Shown piece by piece: positions 33,847 through 41,693 of a stretch of 64,000 nt of DNA. Numbering within the stretch: position 1 is the stretch's first letter; every line of letters starts with the position of its first letter. This stretch comes from Candidatus Saccharibacteria bacterium oral taxon 488 (GTDB taxonomy: Bacteria > Patescibacteriota > Saccharimonadia > Saccharimonadales > Saccharimonadaceae), in the NCBI GenBank assembly GCA_010202645.1, contig CP047920.1:1-64000 (forward strand), read 5' to 3'. The notes under the pieces were generated by a model, which made no database searches, had not been told where the DNA came from, and worked only from the letters and a program-made list of their open reading frames with translations. A program made the translations under genes and the position numbers.

Positions 33847-36003
33847 ATGCGGCTGCTGCTGGTAACCAGAGGGATTCCCGGTTCTGGTAAGTCGACGTTT
33901 CTCGTGGAGCAGGGGCTTGATGCCTATACGTTGTCGCCGGATGCGATACGGCTGATGCTGGCGTCGCCGCAGTTGACCCTTGACGGGCAAACGACTATGC
34001 CGTCGCGTCAGGATGCAATGGTGTGGCGGCTGCTACACGAGATGCTGGAGCAGCGGATGACGCGGGGTGAGACGACGGTGGTTGATGCAACACACACAAC
34101 GCCAAATTATTTCAAGACGTACGGTGAGCTGTGTCGGAAATATCGCTACCGGCTGGTGGTGATTGATTTTGCTGATGTGCCGCTGGCGGTGTGTCAGCAA
34201 CGTAATAAAGAGCGGCCGAGCTATAAGGTCGTGCCAAGTAGCGTACTTGAACGTATGCATCGGCGGCTGCAGCAAAGTTCACTGCCGAAATGGGTGACGA
34301 TGGTGCGGACGGCTGAGGAGGTGAATCAACTGCTTACTAATCAGCCCGAGAACGTCGATAGGTATCGGGCGATTCATCATATCGGCGATGTGCAGGGGTG
34401 TTTTACGCCGCTCAAGGAATATTTCGGGCGGTATCCGCTTCGGGATGATGAGCTGTATATTTTTGTCGGCGATCTATTGGATCGCGGCACGGAGAATGAT
34501 GCGGTGATGCGATTTGTGTGTGACGAGTTACTTGAGAGGCCAAACGTGCGGTTCGTCGAGGGAAATCACGAGCTATATCTCTGGCAGTGGGCGACTGATC
34601 AGCCAATCACGGCGCGGGTATTTAGCGAACAAACCCAGCCACAACTGGAGGCAGCAGGCATTGATAAGCGCAAGGTAGCGCGGCTAATGCGGCGGATGGA
34701 TCAATATATTTTATATCAGTTTCGAGGTCAAACGGTCTTGGTGACGCATGGCGGGCTCAGTACGCTGCCGGAGCGGTTACCATTGGTGGCGACCAGCCAG
34801 CTGATCCACGGCGCGGGGGCCTATGATGAGGTTGGGGCGGCGGATGATGCATTTATGGCGCAGACTGATGACGCGACGTTTCAGATTCACGGGCATCGCA
34901 ACAGGCAAAATTACCCTACGCGGTACAACGAGCGTTGCTATAATTTGGAGGGAAAGGTTGAGTTTGGCGGCGAGCTGCGAACAGTGCGGTTGGACGAGAA
35001 TGGCATGACACCGATCGCTATTCGAAACCAACAGGCAGTGGCGCGGCTACATCCGGAAAATGAAGCGTTCCTGAGCCAGCTGCGGCAGAATCGCTACATT
35101 CGTGAATCAATTCTGCCGGGTGATATTAGCTCGTTTAATTTCAAGCCCGAGGCATTTTATCGCCAAGCATGGACGACGCAGACGATGCGGGCGCGTGGAC
35201 TGTTTCTCAATACGCTGACAAACGAAATCGTGATTCGAGCTTATGATAAGTTTTTTAACATTGGTGAGCGGCGCGATACTGAACTAGCGGCGCTGGAGCA
35301 GACGATGGCCTTTCCGGTGCGGGCGTGGGTGAAGGAGAATGGCTTTTTGGGGTTGGTCGGGTATGATTCGGCAGCGGGTGGGCTGGTGATGGCGTCAAAG
35401 TCAACGACCGAGGGTGACTATGCGGCGGCCTTTCGGCGAGAGTTTTTGGAGCAATTTCGAGACAAACTGCCATACGTCACTGATTATCTGCGCAGTCATA
35501 ATGCGTGCCTATTGTTTGAGGTCGTGTTGCCGCGATTTGATCCGCATATTATCGCGTATAAGTCAGACAAGTTGGTGCTGCTCGATATCGTCAAGCGGCA
35601 GGTTGCATACGAGGCGGTCGACCGGCAGGAGCGGGAGCGATTTGCGCGCGAGATCGGGGCGAACAGCAAGCGTCTGGCGGCGGAGTTTTCGTCGTGGGCA
35701 GAGTTTATGACGTGGTTTGGCCAGCTTCACGGCATGGCGTACCAGTGGCAGGGTGAGCGGGTTGAGGGCTTTGTGCTCGAAGATGCTCGCGGCCATCAGG
35801 TTAAGGTCAAGCTTGATTATTATACCTTTTGGCGGCAGATGCGAACAGCGCTGGAGGCACTGCAGGCTGGTCGGCAGCCGTCAACGAGGCCCGACTGCCC
35901 TGACCCGGCGCTGGCAGCGCGGGTGATTGAACATATGCGCCAGCTGCCCACCGAGGACTTAGCGCGGATGGACATTATCGCGCTGCGGCGACGGTTTGAG
36001 TAG
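33847..36003 (+). CDS. Polynucleotide kinase-phosphatase-RNA ligase (Pnkp-like RNA repair protein)
   Basis: A three-domain RNA repair enzyme of 718 residues. The N-terminal P-loop kinase (GIPGSGKST, 9-17) would phosphorylate 5'-OH ends. A calcineurin-like phosphatase follows (GDVQG 180-184, GDLLDRG 209-215, GNHE 239-242) and would remove 3' or 2',3'-cyclic phosphates. The C-terminal part is a nucleotidyltransferase/ligase with KENG (Lys496 as the likely adenylated residue), ASKSTTEGDY, CLLFEVVLPRFDPHII and VEGFVLED followed by KVKLDY. This is the domain order of bacterial Pnkp, but it is shorter than the ~870-residue clostridial form and no hen1 methyltransferase gene is next to it. It directly follows murE. 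Confidence 0.86.
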   Translation: MRLLLVTRGIPGSGKSTFLVEQGLDAYTLSPDAIRLMLASPQLTLDGQTTMPSRQDAMVWRLLHEMLEQRMTRGETTVVDATHTTPNYFKTYGELCRKYRYRLVVIDFADVPLAVCQQRNKERPSYKVVPSSVLERMHRRLQQSSLPKWVTMVRTAEEVNQLLTNQPENVDRYRAIHHIGDVQGCFTPLKEYFGRYPLRDDELYIFVGDLLDRGTENDAVMRFVCDELLERPNVRFVEGNHELYLWQWATDQPITARVFSEQTQPQLEAAGIDKRKVARLMRRMDQYILYQFRGQTVLVTHGGLSTLPERLPLVATSQLIHGAGAYDEVGAADDAFMAQTDDATFQIHGHRNRQNYPTRYNERCYNLEGKVEFGGELRTVRLDENGMTPIAIRNQQAVARLHPENEAFLSQLRQNRYIRESILPGDISSFNFKPEAFYRQAWTTQTMRARGLFLNTLTNEIVIRAYDKFFNIGERRDTELAALEQTMAFPVRAWVKENGFLGLVGYDSAAGGLVMASKSTTEGDYAAAFRREFLEQFRDKLPYVTDYLRSHNACLLFEVVLPRFDPHIIAYKSDKLVLLDIVKRQVAYEAVDRQERERFAREIGANSKRLAAEFSSWAEFMTWFGQLHGMAYQWQGERVEGFVLEDARGHQVKVKLDYYTFWRQMRTALEALQAGRQPSTRPDCPDPALAARVIEHMRQLPTEDLARMDIIALRRRFE

Positions 36004-36016
36004 GCGAGTGGTTGGT

Positions 36017-36078
36017 TTCTTGTTCTACGCAGGGCGGTCTGGTACAATTTTGACATAAGCATAACGGAGGGGGCGCTT
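36017..36078 (+). promoter_or_regulatory. Promoter and ribosome site of the SGNH surface protein
   Basis: ttgttc near 36019 and tacaat near 36047, with 17 bases between, precede a strong Shine-Dalgarno sequence (cggaggggg, about 36065-36073). The leader is about 25 bases, in contrast to the leaderless-looking genes nearby. Confidence 0.55.
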
Positions 36079-39000
36079 ATGTGGAAACTTATTATTAGTG
36101 TTATTGGGGCTACGTTAGCGGTGTGCATCGCGGTGCCGGCGATAGCTGGAGCGGCTTCTGAGTATGATGACATTATTGATAAAGTCTCAACAAAAACACT
36201 AATTCATCATATTGATAATTATCATGGCAAGACCTGCGGAAGTCCTGATGACGATTATGCGAAGAAGTGGCTGTTTACTTTTAAGCAAAAGAGATATTAT
36301 TCAGGCGACCCCAGAGACCACCAGGCGGCGGTAGAAAGTTTAGAGCGCGCTATGTCGTCGCCAAAGGGTGCGTACGCGGTTGTTTATGAGCAGAATAAAA
36401 AACATAACGGCACAGCGTACCTTATAAAAGTCTTTTGGACAGAAGATGGTAAGGACGATTATGTTTATCGTTTTTATAAAAATCATCAGACAAGCGGGAT
36501 TGCTCTAGCGAGAAAGGAGGGCAGTCGGACAAAACTTTATGTGGCTACTATTGCCAGTCCTAAATTGGTTTTAGGGGGTAGCAATTGCGCCCCTGAATAC
36601 TTATGGGGACATAAACAGTCACAGGCTTTTATATCTGACTTGAATATATCTGCAGGATCAAATAAAAAACTCTTCACGTCTACGTTTCCTGTTGATTATC
36701 CAAGTGGCTATGCAGGCCCCAAGTTTCCAGATACTCGTTCGGCGATCGGATGGTGGCCAGACTCGTCTCAATACGATGATTTTACGGAGAAGATAACGAC
36801 AAATGATTTGGTGAGTTACGTAAATCGTAATAAGAAATTTTGTGCACCGGCCGACCACTCAAATAGTTGGTTTACAGCATTGAGACAAGCAAACATTTCT
36901 ATGGCGAAAGGCCATTTCTATCATAAGGACTATATGACGAGCCTTGAGCGGGCGATGGCAACTGGTGCGTACGCTGTTGCCTATAGCGCTGAGCCTAGCG
37001 GCCCTCGGTATATAATTGTATATTGGTCGGAAAATAGAAAAGATTTTCATATTAAGTTTTATGGTGACGCCCCGTATCGAACAGCTACCATCACGCATAA
37101 ATGGGGAAGTAATGCTAAACTATACGGTATGTTTGCCGGTAATGTCAAACCTTTCTGGGATCAGGGTGGTTGTGAGGTTGAGTTTTTACAGGGGAATTAT
37201 AGTAACAACGCTATACCCAGTGCCCAGTTCAACGAGTCGTATATGCCATGGTACGGCGGCAATAATATGAAAATCTTCACCTCAACCTTCGATGTCGAAT
37301 ATCCAGACGGCTATAAGGGTAAGCCGATTCCTGGTGATCGACGCAATATCAAGTATCTCGCTCTCGGCGATTCCTTCTCCAGCGGCGAGGGTGACACCGA
37401 TAAAAATCCGGCGACTGACCGGAAGTATTATCGCCAGTGGACGGATGTGAATGAAGATAAGGCGAAGGGTGCGCCAAGGGAAAAGTGCCATGTCAGCACG
37501 CGTTCGTATCCGTACAAGCTAGCGAACTGGATGGGGCTGGGTAGCGGCCCGTCGGCAGCGTGGGCGTCGGTTGTGTGTAGTGGGGCAACGGTGTACGACA
37601 TGAATTGGGACAATTCAGGCGGCTATGAAGGACAGGACAGCCCGCTCGGGCGGTTGCATGGTTATGATAATAAAGGAACGTTGCAGAAGATGGCACTCAA
37701 CGAGATGATCCCAGGGCGCGTCAAGCAAATTGAGTTCGTGAAGAAGTACCAACCAAAGGTGATCACGCTGACGGCGGGCGGGAATGATGTGGATTTTGGC
37801 GGTAAACTGGCGAACTGTGCCATATATCCCGTATCGTGTAATTGGGCAACTTCATCAAAGCGGAATGAGCTCAAAAATGATCTGCAAAATCAATTTGACA
37901 AACTTAAGAACTTCTATGATGAGCTTAAGTCGGCCTCTAGTCATAAGGCCAAAATATATGTCTTAGGGTACCCCCAATTTGTAAATGGCGATCCAAACGC
38001 AAAGTGTAAAAGTACCCTAAATCTTGACAATAGAGAACGAGAGATGATTACAAATGCAGTAACGTATTATAACAGTGTCATAAAGCAGGCCGCCAGGGCT
38101 GCTGGGGTGAAGTATATTGATACCGAAACGGCACTAGGTAATCATCGTCTGTGTGACCAGACTGATAGTTACGTCAACGGTGTGGCCAGTCTTCGGGATT
38201 TAGCGTTTAGTGGCAGTGAACTTCAAGAAAGTTTCCACCCAAATGCCAAAGGACACTCTGCGATAGCAGCACGGTTTAAAGAGGAATTAAGAGGCGAAAA
38301 TCCTTTGCATTACGAAAATTGTCCCGGAACTGGGAAGTTATATTGTCCAGACGACTCTGCTACTAAAAAATCAATTCCTGACACAGAGTATTTTACCGTG
38401 CAGAATGAAGATGAGGATATGCGAGTGGTACATTATCAATCTGCTAGTGGTCAAATTGTTAAAAAAGAAATTTTAACTATTAAGACACACGAAATACCGT
38501 ACAAATCACTATCGCCGATAAAAATAACCCTATATTCAAATCCAATAAAGCTAGGTGAGGTATTCGCGGGAGCTGATGGAAAAATAGATAGTTCCGTAAC
38601 TATTCCAGCTACCATACCGGCTGGTTATCATACCCTCGAGTTGTCTGGAGTTGACGAAAAAGGGCACAAACTTAATCTTTACCAAACCATTCTCATCAAA
38701 GGTCCAAACCCGGACGATATCGACGAAAACGGCACACCAGATAAAAATCAACCCTGTGGTGCATTTATCCAAGCCGCCAACAAAGACGAAGACCTTGACG
38801 GCATCGACGATGCCTGCGATCCTGAAATCACCGACCCAATTCTCTACACCGCTCGCAACGGTAAATCGTCGCTTGGCGAAGATGAGGATCGGATTTATCT
38901 CTTTCGCAATACGCGAGCAGCTAACCTGACTGGTGTCACAAACGATTACGTTGGCAAGTCGAAAAACCAGAATAATGCTGATGCACTGATAGGACATACT

Positions 39001-39531
39001 TTAAGCGAAGAAACTCGTGGACTAGCATTCGAGAAATTGGTCATTATGAAAGAAGATGACGGTGATATTAAAAAAGGAACACCGATTATCCTCGCAAAAG
39101 ATGTGAACGAAAAGTGCTATGCCCTAAAACCAGAAGATTACCTATCACCAGCACTCAAACCTGGGTCAAAAGATTACAAGCTACGAGGATTGATAAAACT
39201 AAATACACTACCGAAGGGGTTGGTTGTGAAGAACAATAAAGTTGCAAAATACGTCTTGATAGTATATACGTGTTTGTTGGTAATAATGGCATTTTGCCTA
39301 TTCGCGGGAATACCGAATCTAGACATGAATCCGAGGCAAGTTAACTCACTGTTAGGGATTATTCTTGTGTGGGCAAGTGTGATCGGTATAGCTATAAACC
39401 TGCTCACGGTAATTTTTATAAAAAGTCTACGCTCCATTGCCGTAGTGCTGCTCATCGTATGCACATTTGCACTGGCAGAAGGATGTTTTCATTATTTTTG
39501 GTTTTCACAGCCATTCGCAGGGGGACGGTGA
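36079..39531 (+). CDS. Large secreted SGNH hydrolase with calcium-binding repeat and C-terminal module
   Basis: 1150 residues as read. A signal peptide ends near AIAGA-AS. Two related domains follow (about 30-225 and 230-420; both contain SLERAM, GAYAV and KIFTSTF/KLFTSTF). Next is an SGNH hydrolase domain (about 424-745) with nucleophile S432 in ALGDSFSSGEG, GGND at 567-570 and H720 in ESFHPN, where Glu replaces the usual Asp. After a beta-rich linker comes a thrombospondin-3-like Asp-rich calcium loop (DIDENGTPDKNQ and DEDLDGIDDACD, about 880-920) and a C-terminal module ending LIKLNTLPKG. The last 101 residues are three membrane helices and are probably a separate gene fused by a missing base. 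The 3' end is duplicated downstream. Confidence 0.82.
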   Translation: MWKLIISVIGATLAVCIAVPAIAGAASEYDDIIDKVSTKTLIHHIDNYHGKTCGSPDDDYAKKWLFTFKQKRYYSGDPRDHQAAVESLERAMSSPKGAYAVVYEQNKKHNGTAYLIKVFWTEDGKDDYVYRFYKNHQTSGIALARKEGSRTKLYVATIASPKLVLGGSNCAPEYLWGHKQSQAFISDLNISAGSNKKLFTSTFPVDYPSGYAGPKFPDTRSAIGWWPDSSQYDDFTEKITTNDLVSYVNRNKKFCAPADHSNSWFTALRQANISMAKGHFYHKDYMTSLERAMATGAYAVAYSAEPSGPRYIIVYWSENRKDFHIKFYGDAPYRTATITHKWGSNAKLYGMFAGNVKPFWDQGGCEVEFLQGNYSNNAIPSAQFNESYMPWYGGNNMKIFTSTFDVEYPDGYKGKPIPGDRRNIKYLALGDSFSSGEGDTDKNPATDRKYYRQWTDVNEDKAKGAPREKCHVSTRSYPYKLANWMGLGSGPSAAWASVVCSGATVYDMNWDNSGGYEGQDSPLGRLHGYDNKGTLQKMALNEMIPGRVKQIEFVKKYQPKVITLTAGGNDVDFGGKLANCAIYPVSCNWATSSKRNELKNDLQNQFDKLKNFYDELKSASSHKAKIYVLGYPQFVNGDPNAKCKSTLNLDNREREMITNAVTYYNSVIKQAARAAGVKYIDTETALGNHRLCDQTDSYVNGVASLRDLAFSGSELQESFHPNAKGHSAIAARFKEELRGENPLHYENCPGTGKLYCPDDSATKKSIPDTEYFTVQNEDEDMRVVHYQSASGQIVKKEILTIKTHEIPYKSLSPIKITLYSNPIKLGEVFAGADGKIDSSVTIPATIPAGYHTLELSGVDEKGHKLNLYQTILIKGPNPDDIDENGTPDKNQPCGAFIQAANKDEDLDGIDDACDPEITDPILYTARNGKSSLGEDEDRIYLFRNTRAANLTGVTNDYVGKSKNQNNADALIGHTLSEETRGLAFEKLVIMKEDDGDIKKGTPIILAKDVNEKCYALKPEDYLSPALKPGSKDYKLRGLIKLNTLPKGLVVKNNKVAKYVLIVYTCLLVIMAFCLFAGIPNLDMNPRQVNSLLGIILVWASVIGIAINLLTVIFIKSLRSIAVVLLIVCTFALAEGCFHYFWFSQPFAGGR
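39226..39531 (+). CDS. Small three-helix membrane protein 1 (fused in frame to the SGNH gene as sequenced)
   Basis: By analogy with the downstream copies, translation here would start at GTG 39226 (MKNNKVAKYVLIVYTC), with gaagggg as ribosome site. It would give 101 residues with three membrane helices (about 9-29, 40-62 and 67-90). If the G run at 39216-39219 had five bases like every other copy, the SGNH protein would end at GCEEQ-stop and this would be an independent overlapping gene. Function unknown; it could anchor, export or neutralise the hydrolase. Confidence 0.55.
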   Translation: MKNNKVAKYVLIVYTCLLVIMAFCLFAGIPNLDMNPRQVNSLLGIILVWASVIGIAINLLTVIFIKSLRSIAVVLLIVCTFALAEGCFHYFWFSQPFAGGR

Positions 39532-39598
39532 AGTAGCACATGGCTAATCACCCTATGAAGATTAATAAAATTAAACAAGCTACCGAAGGGGGTAGGTT

Positions 39599-39892
39599 GT
39601 GAAAAAGAATAAACAAACGTGTCAAAACATAATCACTATAATTATAGGGATAATTCCCATCCTCACGCTCGTAATCTATCAAATAATAGCTGAAAAATTC
39701 ATATTTCCACATTACTCTGAAGCTCATTTCGGTTATCTACTCATAGGAATTGGAGCCTTTGTCATCGGGGGAGCTATCCTAGTTTGTTGTCGAGGCAGGA
39801 TAAAATTATGGTGTATTCCTGGGATACTTGTTGGGGTTATTGCGGTATTAGCTTACATCATAGCTATTGGGCTGAGGGAATTTCAGTTCTAA
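39599..39892 (+). CDS. Small three-helix membrane protein 2
   Basis: 97 residues with membrane helices at about 11-30, 45-63 and 70-90 and a basic N-terminus (MKKNKQTCQN). The start is GTG 39599, preceded by the repeat's aaggggg. It shares length, topology and leader with the other small proteins of the array, but not obvious sequence. Just upstream only the last 45 bases of the SGNH repeat remain. Confidence 0.65.
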   Translation: MKKNKQTCQNIITIIIGIIPILTLVIYQIIAEKFIFPHYSEAHFGYLLIGIGAFVIGGAILVCCRGRIKLWCIPGILVGVIAVLAYIIAIGLREFQF

Positions 39893-39925
39893 GCTCTGGG
39901 GTTAACGATACTGAAGTTATCGTAG

Positions 39926-40051
39926 GCTACTACGCCCTAAAACCAGAAGACCATCCATCACCAGCACTCAAACCAGGATCAAAAGAATATAAGCTACGAG
40001 GATTGATAAAACTAAATACACTACCGAAGGGGGTTGGTTGTGAAGAATAAA
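39926..40051 (+). pseudogene. Orphan fragment of the SGNH C-terminal module (cassette 3)
   Basis: Read in one frame this gives YALKPEDHPSPALKPG, then SKEYKLRGLIKLNTLPKG and a stop after GCEE. It is a near-exact copy of the C-terminal module of the large SGNH protein, without promoter or upstream domains. It ends overlapping the start of small membrane protein 3. Confidence 0.75.
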
Positions 40052-40381
40052 GAAATGGTTAATGATAATATATCTGGTAAGTTAATAAATGAAAAATCTA
40101 TCAGTAAAAAAAGACGGGTGGCTGGTCTGTATATTCAAACGTTCACCGGACTTCTAGTCGTATTCTGGTTATATAGCTGGATGGTAGCGAATCTAATAAG
40201 TGACCAAACCTCTATGCTCTATAAAATTATAGCAGGAGTAGTAATTTTGTGCTCGCTTGTAAATGTCTTTCTACTTGAAAAATGGTGGCAACGACTTATC
40301 TGGGTGTTTATTGTTCTTATTTTTGTCGCAATCTTAACTTATTGGATTGGTTGGGATTTATATAGTGATATACGTTTTTAG
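40040..40381 (+). CDS. Small membrane protein 3 of the cassette array
   Basis: 113 residues from GTG 40040, with the repeat's aaggggg as ribosome site. The N-terminus is longer and charged (about 30 residues, KLINEKSISKKRR) before three membrane helices (about 35-53, 62-80 and 86-105). It overlaps the tail of the orphan SGNH module, as expected if module and membrane protein move as one unit. Confidence 0.65.
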   Translation: MKNKEMVNDNISGKLINEKSISKKRRVAGLYIQTFTGLLVVFWLYSWMVANLISDQTSMLYKIIAGVVILCSLVNVFLLEKWWQRLIWVFIVLIFVAILTYWIGWDLYSDIRF

Positions 40382-40383
40382 CG

Positions 40384-40789
40384 GTGAGAAAAAGAGGAGA
40401 ATATGTGGCTATGGTCTACAAGTCTCAGGATATCGACGAAAACGGTACACCAGATAAAAATCAACCCTGTGGAGCCTTTTTGAAACCTTCAGGGAAAGAC
40501 GAAGACCTTGACGGCATCGACGACGCCTGCGATCCTGAAATCACCGACCCAATTCTCTATACAGCCCGCAATGGTAAACCAGAGCTTAACGAAGATAAAG
40601 AAGATGATAAAGAGAATAATATTTCAAAAGGCATGCCTAGTTTTGGTAAAAGACATAAACGAGAAGTGCTACGCCTTAAAGCCTGAAGACTATTTATCGC
40701 CCGCATTGAGGCCAGGATCAAACGGTTACAAACCACGAGGATTAATAAAATTAAATAGACTACCGAAGGGGGTGAGTTGTGAGAAATAA
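40384..40789 (+). pseudogene. Orphan SGNH calcium loop plus C-terminal module (cassette 4), frameshifted
   Basis: The first frame (40384-40686, 100 residues) copies the calcium-binding loop (DIDENGTPDKNQ, DEDLDGIDDACD, ITDPILYTARNGK) and then leaves the expected frame near 40636. A second frame continues LVLVKDINEKCYALKPEDY to KLNRLPKGVSCEK and a stop at 40789, as in the parent gene. The linker between loop and module is much shorter than in the parent. There is no signal peptide. It looks like a silent or decayed donor cassette. Confidence 0.75.
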
Positions 40790-40829
40790 ATTTAGGTGCA
40801 ATGATTTGGCGGCTGTTTGGTCGCGGTGA
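40779..40829 (+). pseudogene. Truncated start of a small membrane protein (cassette 4)
   Basis: GTG 40779, at the same place relative to the repeat as the other small genes, opens a frame of only 16 residues (MRNKFRCNDLAAVWSR) before TGA. There are no membrane helices. It is probably the remnant of a fourth small membrane protein. Confidence 0.5.
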
Positions 40830-40874
40830 TAGGTTGATTAACTAACACAACCGATTTATCATGAGGGGTAGGTT

Positions 40875-41174
40875 ATGAAAGACAATGTAGCGACGACAGA
40901 CAAGCCATATTTAAGCGATACGGTCGTGATTTTACTGGTAGTCGCACCGATAGCTTTGTGCGTGCTGCTCTTTATTGTGGCGAGGTGGGATACGTGGTGG
41001 ATTCGTGAATATCATGTTACTGAGATAGCAGCAATGGCGCTGCCGATGCTGTTGTCGGCGGCGGGAGTGTGGATGGTGGTGTGGCTGCGGGGTGTATATA
41101 AACTCTGTGCGTTCAGTAGCCTCGCGGTAGCGGCGTTGTTCTGGCTGGCGTTCCTTTATAAGCTATCGCAGTGA
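40875..41174 (+). CDS. Small three-helix membrane protein 4
   Basis: 99 residues with helices at about 16-37, 48-66 and 75-95. The leader gaggggtaggttatg is the same as that of the array's other small genes except that the start is ATG, so it belongs to the set although the SGNH-derived sequence upstream is missing. Its 3' end overlaps the convergent membrane gene by 12 bases. Confidence 0.68.
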   Translation: MKDNVATTDKPYLSDTVVILLVVAPIALCVLLFIVARWDTWWIREYHVTEIAAMALPMLLSAAGVWMVVWLRGVYKLCAFSSLAVAALFWLAFLYKLSQ

Positions 41175-41693
41175 TTTTTTACGACCCTGGCGGTACTTGG
41201 TGCGGTGATTGATAGTCATAAGAATTGTTCCACAGATGAAAAGTGGTGGTACGCAGAATAGGTACACAAACTCTCCCAGCCCATCAGCCAGAAAGCAATT
41301 ACCCCTGGAAAATCCGCTACCGCAGCGTCCAGGAATGCCCCACCCGCCGATCGTCATGTCGAGGAGCAGTATGAGTATTGTGAGGTAAAACAGGATGCCT
41401 GTTATAACCAGTGGCCAGCGATTGCGTAGGGCCTGACGGCGGGCGGCGATTGACCGGTCCGTTATCCCTATCATGAGCAAGGTGATAAGCATGGCCACAA
41501 TGAACCACATTGAGTCGTGCAGATAGTAATCATAATAATAGTCGGGTGGACCAAATTGGTCAGAGTTGAGCTTATGTAGGTGGTCATTATGGGCAGTTGC
41601 AAGCACAAAAATGAGAATCGTCAGGCCATAAATAAGCCAACGCATAATGCGGGTAGCAATTGATTTTTTTGATGGAGCATTTTCACTCATCAA
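41163..41693 (-). CDS. Four-helix membrane protein, coupled to murF
   Basis: 176 residues with membrane helices near 17-36, 61-78, 94-115 and 138-160, and a loop of four Tyr (DYYYDYY) plus CGSGFSRGNC between helices 3 and 4. I recognise no family. The start overlaps the murF stop (ATGA, 41693-41690), so it is probably translated from the murF message. Its location next to the small-membrane-protein array and its size suggest it could be a distant, larger relative of those, but I see no sequence match. Confidence 0.6.
   Translation of the reverse strand: MMSENAPSKKSIATRIMRWLIYGLTILIFVLATAHNDHLHKLNSDQFGPPDYYYDYYLHDSMWFIVAMLITLLMIGITDRSIAARRQALRNRWPLVITGILFYLTILILLLDMTIGGWGIPGRCGSGFSRGNCFLADGLGEFVYLFCVPPLFICGTILMTINHRTKYRQGRKKSLR

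Larger units (their letters stand above)
39181..40876 (+). repeat. Dispersed repeat carrying the 3' end of the SGNH gene and the start of a small membrane gene
   Basis: A segment of about 45 bases, ending in accgaagggggt-ggttgtga, occurs at 39187-39229, 39557-39602, 40001-40046 and 40738-40783. A shortened version (gaggggtaggttatg) is at about 40863-40877. Longer parts of the SGNH gene's 3' end are also copied: 38716-38866 matches 40429-40579 (calcium loop), and 39114-39230 matches 39926-40046 and 40655-40783 (C-terminal module). In each copy the G run serves as ribosome site and the gtg (or atg) as start of the following small membrane protein. Copy one has four Gs where the others have five. 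Confidence 0.85.

Noticed and set aside
38716-40579. Insertion sequence or transposon as the cause of the repeats in the SGNH region
   Set aside because: No transposase, terminal inverted repeats or target duplications are seen. The repeats coincide with gene modules.
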